Below, piece by piece: positions 7,732 through 11,740 of a stretch of 11,740 nucleotides of DNA (positions within the stretch are counted from its first letter, which is position 1; the number at the start of each line of letters is the position of its first letter). Origin of the DNA: Planctomycetota bacterium (GTDB lineage: Bacteria; Planctomycetota; SZUA-567); NCBI GenBank assembly GCA_031270145.1, contig JAISYD010000111.1:1-11740 (forward strand), read 5' to 3'. The notes beneath the pieces are model-generated. The model made no database searches. It was given only the letters and a program-made list of their open reading frames with translations, and was not told the origin of the DNA. The position numbers and the translations under genes are program-made.

Positions 7732-8472
7732 ATGAAAAGATCGGCGTTGGGCGCGCTTTTGTTCTGCTCCCTGTTTGCCCGGACCTGGACGGGCGCCGCC
7801 TGGGGCGGCCAGGGCAAAGAGGCGCCGAAGGCGGAAACCCAGTTCGACAAAATGTCGATGGAGGAGATCCGCGGCTACCAGAGATATTATTTCGCCAGCG
7901 GCGGGCGCGATCCCATGATTATGCGTCTTCCGACCAACACCGAGCTGGGGTTGAACATGTCCCCGGTCAAGCTGGCCCCGACCCTGGAACAAATAGACAC
8001 TTTTCTGTCAGACGCCATTCATGGCGTTTCCGAGGCGCTGATGAACCGCAAATACGAGGATGCCTTGAAGAAAAGCAACGAGGCCATCTATAAAATCGAG
8101 AATGAGTGGCCGCCCATCAAGGCCGAGATGTTCAAGCAAATCCGCATGGTCGAGGAGCTGAACAACTACAACCGCATGGCCGTCGCCCTGAAGAAAAGGG
8201 AGGATGTCGCGATCGAATTCAAAACCATAAACATCCGGGTCGGCGGCATCGTCTGGTCCCCCTTCGACGCCAGGGCGGTGGTCAACAACCGCTTGCTGGC
8301 GGCCGGCGACATAATGCTGGCCGAGAGGAAGGAGGGGGATCTCAGGGTGGAGATGATCGGGGAGCGCGAGGTGGTGTTCCAATTCAAGAACATCCGCTTC
8401 CGCCTGCCGGTGGAGATGTTTTCCCCGGACAGCGCCGTTGGCGTGGATTCCCGGGCCATGCGGGGCGGTTGA
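7732..8472 (+). CDS. pilP: PilP-like periplasmic secretin-docking protein
   Basis: This 246-residue protein has an N-terminal export signal (1-~25, basic start then hydrophobic ALGALLFCSLF). The signal shows no canonical lipobox, so it is probably not a lipoprotein, unlike classical PilP. A DPM at 60-62 sits where PilP proteins carry a conserved DP box. Residues ~83-130 form two amphipathic helices resembling a single TPR-like hairpin. The C-terminal beta-rich part (~163-228: INIRVGGIVWSP ... AAGDIM ... EREVVFQFKNIRFRLP) resembles the PilP/GspC homology region that contacts the secretin N-domain. Placement between the pilO-like gene and the secretin supports the role. The call is architectural, and other periplasmic adaptor proteins cannot be excluded. 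Confidence 0.65.
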   Translation: MKRSALGALLFCSLFARTWTGAAWGGQGKEAPKAETQFDKMSMEEIRGYQRYYFASGGRDPMIMRLPTNTELGLNMSPVKLAPTLEQIDTFLSDAIHGVSEALMNRKYEDALKKSNEAIYKIENEWPPIKAEMFKQIRMVEELNNYNRMAVALKKREDVAIEFKTINIRVGGIVWSPFDARAVVNNRLLAAGDIMLAERKEGDLRVEMIGEREVVFQFKNIRFRLPVEMFSPDSAVGVDSRAMRGG

Positions 8473-8500
8473 GGCCGGGGCATCCTTGGCGGCGCGGTCT

Positions 8501-8526
8501 CGGGGGCGGACGATGGTCCGCCCCCG
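8501..8526 (+). promoter_or_regulatory. Strong GC hairpin downstream of the pilP-like gene
   Basis: A perfect 11-bp inverted repeat pairs 8501-8511 with 8516-8526 around a GATG loop. It lacks a following T run, so it is not a classical terminator. It is the first of three consecutive hairpins in this gap and could block 3' exonucleases or slow polymerase. Confidence 0.6.
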
Positions 8527-8536
8527 CCTCGTTATC

Positions 8537-8576
8537 CCGCCCCCGCCGGGGCGGCGCCGGAAACGGCGGTTTTTTT
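8537..8576 (+). terminator. Double hairpin plus T run upstream of the secretin, terminator or attenuator
   Basis: A 7-bp stem (8537-8543 with 8548-8554, loop CGCC) is followed without a gap by a 5-bp stem (8555-8559 with 8564-8568) closed by a GAAA tetraloop. One G later comes a run of seven T (8570-8576). This has the form of an intrinsic terminator inside what is otherwise a single operon. No clear promoter is visible between 8577 and the secretin start, so partial termination, lowering secretin output relative to the upstream genes, is the simplest reading. Confidence 0.55.
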
Positions 8577-8624
8577 GAAAGGGCGGCGCCGGGCCGGGAA
8601 AGTCATGGGCAGGAGGATTCGTCT

Positions 8625-8675
8625 ATGCCGGCGACGGCGGCGGCAATGGAGGCAAGGCCATGTATGCAAGCGTGA
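8625..8675 (+). CDS. Possible 16-codon leader ORF overlapping the secretin start
   Basis: An ATG at 8625 lies 8 nt after a perfect AGGAGG (8611-8616) and opens a 16-residue frame (MPATAAAMEARPCMQA) ending in TGA at 8673-8675. It overlaps the first 16 nt of the secretin gene in a different frame. Its ribosome site is stronger than the secretin's own GGAGG (8648-8652). Translational coupling or a leader-peptide function is inferred; a chance ORF is possible. Confidence 0.3.
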   Translation: MPATAAAMEARPCMQA

Positions 8676-10420
8676 CGGCGAAATTGGCGGCGGCGGGCTG
8701 GTTGTTGGCGCTGGCGCTGGCTCTTGGCGGAGTCGCCGGGGCGGAGGACGCCAGGCAAATCCTCCAGGACCGGGACGGCGCCAGGGGCGGCGGGGTCAGC
8801 CTGAACTACCGCCAGACGCTTTTCGAGAAGGTGTTGGCGGATCTGGAGAAATTAGGGGCCGGGCTCAACCTGAAGCTGAAGGCGCCGAGTTTACAGGAGG
8901 AGCGGGAGCTGCTGAGAACCCCGGTCACCTTCGGCCCGCTCAGCGGCGTGGCCTGGGAAACCGCCGTGAACGCGGTGGCGGATCACATGAAGTTGGTCGT
9001 CGACCGCTCGCAGTTCGGGGCCGGGGTGATATACCTGGAGAAAATGCCCCGCTTCACCGGAACCTTCGACGGCATCCGCTTCGGCGAGGCGGTGCGGGAA
9101 ATCGCCCGAATCGGCAACGCCAACGTGCTGTTCTCGGCCAAGGCCCCGATTGATTCCGTGGTGTACCTGTCGTTCACCGACGTGCCCTGGCGTGAGGCGA
9201 TAACCAGCCTTATCGGGGCGCACGACTGCACCATCCTTTATGACGGCGACAACCAGCGCATCATGCGCATCGCCACCATGTCGGAGGGCAAGCTGCTTTT
9301 CGTTACCCGCTCGCGCCCCCTTCGCTACATCCAGCCGGAGGGGCCGCATTTCAGACCGGATTTGGTGGAGGACGACATTGACGACATGATCGACCGGAAG
9401 GGGACGGGGGCGGCAGACGTCGGCTCGCTTATCAGCATCCTGAAAACCATGGCGACCAACGCCAATCAGACCGGCGACACCGCCGGCGAGGTCGGGTCGA
9501 TCAACTTCGATCCCCGCACCAACACCATGATCATGCGCGACACCCAGCAGAACATCCAGCAGATGATGGAGGTGATCGATCAGATAGATCAGCCGCCGCA
9601 GCAGGTGCTGGTCGAGACCAGGCTGCTGACCATGCAGGAAAACCCCACCCTCAAACTGGGGGTGAAATGGGGCGATGGCGAAGGCGATTCGTACACCGGA
9701 CTTAACGTCGAGGGCGCCCGGGGGCCGTCATGGAACACGAATTGGCCGTGGAGCGGCGGCATGAATTGGTCCAATCCCGTCGGGACGGGCGTCATGTCCA
9801 TGGAGTCGCTGAAATTCGCCCTGCAGGCGGCGCGGAGCGATCAATCCATCCGCATCACCCAGGCGCCGCAGATCCTGGTGCTGGACAACGAGGAGGCCTC
9901 GGTTTTCATCGGCAGCATCCGTACCTACGCCCTGGTCGAGTCGACGGTCAACGACAACAACACCTCCTATTCCGTCACTGAAAAGGAAATGATGGTGGGG
10001 GTGCAGCTCCTGGTGATTCCGCATGTCTGCCGCGGCACGGATCAGGTGATCCTGGAAATCATACCCAAGCAAAGCGACGACGCCGAGCTCACGACAATCA
10101 ACGCCGGCGCCGGTTATTCGGTGGATGTGCCGACCCGGCGGCCGGTGAAGGCGGTGCACACCAAGATGATGCTCCATTCCGCCGAGACCGGGGTCATCGC
10201 CGGCCTGATCAGCGACACCGAGGACGTTTCGGAAACCAGCATCCCCGGTCTGGCCAGGTTGCCGGTGCTGGGAAAGGTCTTCAAGCACAAGGTCAAGAGC
10301 AATAGCAAGTCCAACACCATGATCCTGGTGACCCCGACCATCATCCCGCCGGACAGCGGCACGCAATTCGACCAGGACATCGAGAATTTCAAAAATTCCC
10401 TCGCTTCATCCCTGCGCTGA
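8660..10420 (+). CDS. pilQ: Outer-membrane secretin, PilQ/GspD family
   Basis: Secretins form the outer-membrane ring through which a pilus or secreted protein passes. The 586 residues hold a signal peptide (1-~28, cut near AGA/ED) and two successive N0/STN-like beta-alpha domains (~47-128 and ~132-208). An N1-like ring-building domain follows (~214-315, with FDPRTNTMIMRDTQQNIQQM). The secretin core (~316-562) ends with the family signature region: VPTRRPVKAVHTKM, ETGVIAGLISD, IPGLARLPVLGKVFK and MILVTPTII. I see no N-terminal AMIN domains, which classical PilQ usually carries. A Trp-rich patch lies at ~358-370. The start has GGAGG 7 nt upstream. A strong terminator follows at 10482. The position after pilMNOP-like genes favours PilQ over GspD. 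Confidence 0.9.
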   Translation: MYASVTAKLAAAGWLLALALALGGVAGAEDARQILQDRDGARGGGVSLNYRQTLFEKVLADLEKLGAGLNLKLKAPSLQEERELLRTPVTFGPLSGVAWETAVNAVADHMKLVVDRSQFGAGVIYLEKMPRFTGTFDGIRFGEAVREIARIGNANVLFSAKAPIDSVVYLSFTDVPWREAITSLIGAHDCTILYDGDNQRIMRIATMSEGKLLFVTRSRPLRYIQPEGPHFRPDLVEDDIDDMIDRKGTGAADVGSLISILKTMATNANQTGDTAGEVGSINFDPRTNTMIMRDTQQNIQQMMEVIDQIDQPPQQVLVETRLLTMQENPTLKLGVKWGDGEGDSYTGLNVEGARGPSWNTNWPWSGGMNWSNPVGTGVMSMESLKFALQAARSDQSIRITQAPQILVLDNEEASVFIGSIRTYALVESTVNDNNTSYSVTEKEMMVGVQLLVIPHVCRGTDQVILEIIPKQSDDAELTTINAGAGYSVDVPTRRPVKAVHTKMMLHSAETGVIAGLISDTEDVSETSIPGLARLPVLGKVFKHKVKSNSKSNTMILVTPTIIPPDSGTQFDQDIENFKNSLASSLR

Positions 10421-10481
10421 ATCCGGCGCGGGACGCAAGCGGAGCGGAAGGGGAGGCGGGGAGCGTGGAGGGGGATGCCCG

Positions 10482-10512
10482 ACGCCCGGCGGCTGGAGTC
10501 GCCGGGCGTTTT
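10482..10512 (+). terminator. Intrinsic terminator of the pilus operon
   Basis: A perfect 10-bp GC-rich stem (10482-10491 with 10500-10509), an 8-nt loop and a TTTT run at 10509-10512 lie 61 nt after the secretin stop. A second weak stem (10516-10519 with 10523-10526, 3-nt loop) followed by six T (10527-10532) directly behind it could act as a backup. Confidence 0.85.
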
Positions 10513-10532
10513 GTTCCGCCCGGCGGTTTTTT

Positions 10533-10714
10533 GGGCTTGCCGGTGAAAATCGGGCAGGGTCATTCGCTGATAATGCAGTAGTCGCAACCCCCACCCTTGC
10601 CCGGAACCTGCGCCTGGACATTTCCCTTGGGCGATTCAGGGAGGCGGTTTCATCCCCTCCGGCCGCCTCGCGTCCGGTCTTGCCGCCGCCCCGTTTTTCC
10701 TTACTCGCAAACAT
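10533..10714. other. Intergenic stretch with possible decayed minus-strand small gene
   Basis: No intact gene is visible on either strand. On the minus strand, an ATG at 10714 (in-frame TTG at 10726) opens a hydrophilic Gly/Lys-rich frame. If one C were added to the C3 run opposite 10639-10641, the frame would join a peptide ending KGGGCDYCIISE and stop at 10560, giving 51 residues. The stop lies inside an imperfect 10-bp stem (10551-10560 with 10593-10603) followed on the minus strand by TTTT. There is no ribosome site before 10714, so this is only a possible remnant. Confidence 0.25.
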
Positions 10715-10741
10715 ATGACATTTCAAAAGTTAAAATATAAT
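10715..10741 (+). promoter_or_regulatory. Possible upstream sigma70 promoter in AT-rich island
   Basis: ATGACA (10715-10720, five of six matches to the -35 consensus), a short 15-nt spacer and a perfect TATAAT (10736-10741). It lies in a conspicuously AT-rich block (about 10704-10790) within very GC-rich surroundings. The short spacer lowers confidence, and the block may instead act as an UP element for the next promoter. Confidence 0.35.
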
Positions 10742-10762
10742 TGAAAATATCAGAAAATTTCC

Positions 10763-10791
10763 TTGACATTTGCAACTTTATCGTGTAGAAG
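10763..10791 (+). promoter_or_regulatory. Sigma70-type promoter driving the structured leader and terminase-like gene
   Basis: A perfect TTGACA (10763-10768), an ideal 17-nt spacer and TAGAAG (10786-10791, four of six -10 matches), preceded by AT-rich sequence that could serve as an UP element. It is the best promoter match I found in the window. Transcription would start near 10798, leaving about 205 nt of leader before the ATG at 11003. Confidence 0.7.
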
Positions 10792-10797
10792 ATTCTC

Positions 10798-10934
10798 CGT
10801 TCCGGCCGGACCTGGGCCGGTACCGTCGCCAGCCAAAATGGCCGGGGCGGGCGCGGAGGCCGATCCCCTCCGGCCCGTCGCCGGGCACTCAAGGACGCGC
10901 CATGCGGGGCCGCTTCCCGGCGGCCGCGTTTTTT
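10798..10934 (+). ncRNA. Candidate structured leader RNA or small RNA
   Basis: Between the predicted transcription start and a T6 run lie three consecutive hairpins. The first is 6 bp (10802-10807 with 10815-10820). The second is about 11 bp with a single bulged G (10848-10877, loop CCGATCC). The third is the terminator-like stem ending at 10927. The region has no open frame with a ribosome site. I matched it to no riboswitch or housekeeping RNA I know. It could be a standalone RNA of about 137 nt or an attenuated 5' leader of the next gene. Confidence 0.35.
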
Positions 10935-10950
10935 GTCCCGCCCCGGCGGG
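10904..10950 (+). terminator. Terminator-like element inside the leader, with a following hairpin
   Basis: A GC stem is formed by 10908-10913 with 10920-10925; an alternative pairing extends from 10904 to 10927. It is followed by one G and six T (10929-10934), which fits an intrinsic terminator. A second 5-bp stem (10937-10941 with 10946-10950, loop CCCG) follows. Because it lies between a strong promoter and the downstream gene, it should limit read-through unless antitermination occurs. Confidence 0.5.
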
Positions 10951-11206
10951 AAATCGGCGTCCCGGAAGTTTTTACTGCCTTTGCGTAAAAAGGAGAAGCG
11001 TCATGAAGAAGAGCGAAGCCGCATTGCTGCGGTAGCGTTTCGTGGCGGCGTACGCCGGCAACGCCGCCGAGGCGGCCCTGGCCGCCGGCTATGGCGAGAA
11101 AAACGCCCGCCGGGCCGCCTCCCGGCTCCTGAAGTCGCCCGAAATCGTCGCCGCCATCCAGGCCCGCCGCCGCCGGGAGCGGTCCTCCCCGGTCGCCAGC
11201 CGGGAA

Positions 11207-11410
11207 GATCGCCAGGCCTTTTGGATCCGGATCGTGGAGGATGAAACCTTCAAGATCCGGGAGCGCCTGCGGGCCTCGGAGCTATTGGCCAAGTCCAATG
11301 GCGACTTCCTCTCCAAGCCGAAGCATGATCTCTTTGCCGGCATGCCCGCCATGTTCGAGTTGGCGACCCGGGGGATGGCCGCCGAGGCGAAGGCTAAGGA
11401 GGCGGCCGAG
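11207..11410 (+). repeat. Repeat copy 1 within terminase-like gene
   Basis: This 204-nt copy encodes 68 residues from DRQAFWIRI to EAKAKEAAE. By eye it differs from the second copy at 24 of 204 bases and 12 of 68 residues, with no gaps. The core 11237-11280 is identical over 44 nt to 11567-11610. Both copies keep the reading frame. Confidence 0.9.
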
Positions 11411-11536
11411 GCGAAGGAGCGCGACCAGCGCCTGGAGGCGGGATTGGCGGCCTCCGGCCTGGCCGAAGCGGCCGGGACATCGCTGTCGCTTGAAAAATCA
11501 GGGGAAATAATGAAGGCGGCCGCCGCCACCAAGACG

Positions 11537-11740
11537 GAGCGCCAGGCTTTTTGGACCCGGATCGTTGAGGATGAAACCTTCAAGATCCGGGAGCGCCTGC
11601 GGGCCTCGGAACTGTTGGCCAAGTCCGAGGGCGATTTCCTGCCCAAGCCGAAGAATGATCCCTCCTTCGGCATGCCCGCCATGTTCGAGTGGGCGACGCG
11701 GGAGATGACCGCCGAGGCGAAGGCAAAGGAGGATGCCGAG
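11537..11740 (+). repeat. Repeat copy 2 within terminase-like gene, at window edge
   Basis: The second 204-nt copy begins exactly 330 nt (110 codons) after the first, separated by 126 nt encoding an Ala/Glu/Lys-rich linker. Conserved residues include RQAFW, RIVEDETFKIRERLRASELL, GMPAMFE and TAEAKAKE-like ends. The window stops inside or just at the end of this copy, so further copies may follow. Confidence 0.9.

Larger units (their letters stand above)
11003..11740 (+). pseudogene. Phage terminase small subunit-like gene with amber codon at position 11, runs off window
   Basis: AAGGAG lies 7 nt before the ATG. Ten codons (MKKSEAALLR) are followed by TAG (11033-11035), after which the same frame stays open for 235 codons to the window end. 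The sequence directly after the stop, RFVAAYAGNAAEAALAAGYG and then RRAASRLLKSPEIVAAI, is the N-terminal helix-turn-helix region of phage terminase small subunits, which recognise packaging sites in phage DNA. It normally continues from a ...RQ-RFV type start, so TAG sits where Gln (CAG) would fit. A box ERQAFW...RLRASELLAKSEGDFL is present twice. Possibilities are a pseudogene, an amber-suppressed or recoded phage gene, or a sequencing error. No large terminase or other phage gene is in view. Confidence 0.65.

Noticed and set aside
10406..10726. Intact 106-codon minus-strand frame between the operon terminator and the AT-rich island
   Set aside because: It begins with TTG without a ribosome site, crosses the secretin terminator and becomes Pro/Arg-rich; only its first part is kept as a possible broken gene in the findings.

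Overview
The window reads as a chromosomal segment of a GC-rich diderm bacterium that I cannot place to genus. A secretin and inner-membrane pilus-alignment proteins imply an outer membrane. The gene order pilM-N-O-P-secretin, a secretin without recognisable AMIN domains and an unusually long LigA fit a less-studied lineage (PVC-like or deltaproteobacteria-like), but this placement is inference. The code looks standard: TGA ends most genes, and TAG ends tyrS and the pilN-like gene.

Left edge (1-429): a 79-nt almost pure C tract, probably a sequencing or assembly artefact. It is followed by a 37-codon 3' remnant of a plus-strand reading frame and about 230 nt with no convincing gene. Minus-strand operon (4821 down to 430): tyrS (tyrosyl-tRNA synthetase), ligA (NAD-dependent DNA ligase) and a PHP-domain metal-dependent phosphoesterase. 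The gaps are 15 and 24 nt, so they are probably co-transcribed from a promoter-like site near 4875-4902. This is a housekeeping block.

Plus-strand operon (5081-10420), divergent from tyrS: a PilM-like cytoplasmic actin-fold protein, PilN-like and PilO-like bitopic membrane proteins, a PilP-like periplasmic protein and an outer-membrane secretin. Together they would form the alignment subcomplex and outer-membrane pore of a type IV pilus or related type II secretion-like machine. No motor ATPase, platform protein or pilin is present here. The 187 nt between the PilP-like gene and the secretin hold three consecutive hairpins, the last with a 7-T run, and then a short well-initiated leader ORF overlapping the secretin start. 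Secretin dosage may therefore be set separately. A clear intrinsic terminator closes the operon at 10482-10512.

Right edge (10513-11740): a sharp AT-rich island carries one or two sigma70-type promoters. It is followed by a GC-rich leader with strong hairpins and a terminator-like element, and then a phage terminase small-subunit-like gene. That gene has an in-frame amber codon at position 11 but stays open for 235 further codons to the window end. It contains two 204-nt copies, about 88% identical, of one protein box spaced 330 nt apart. This is the most unusual part of the window: a decayed or recoded phage-derived gene under an apparently strong promoter and a structured leader.
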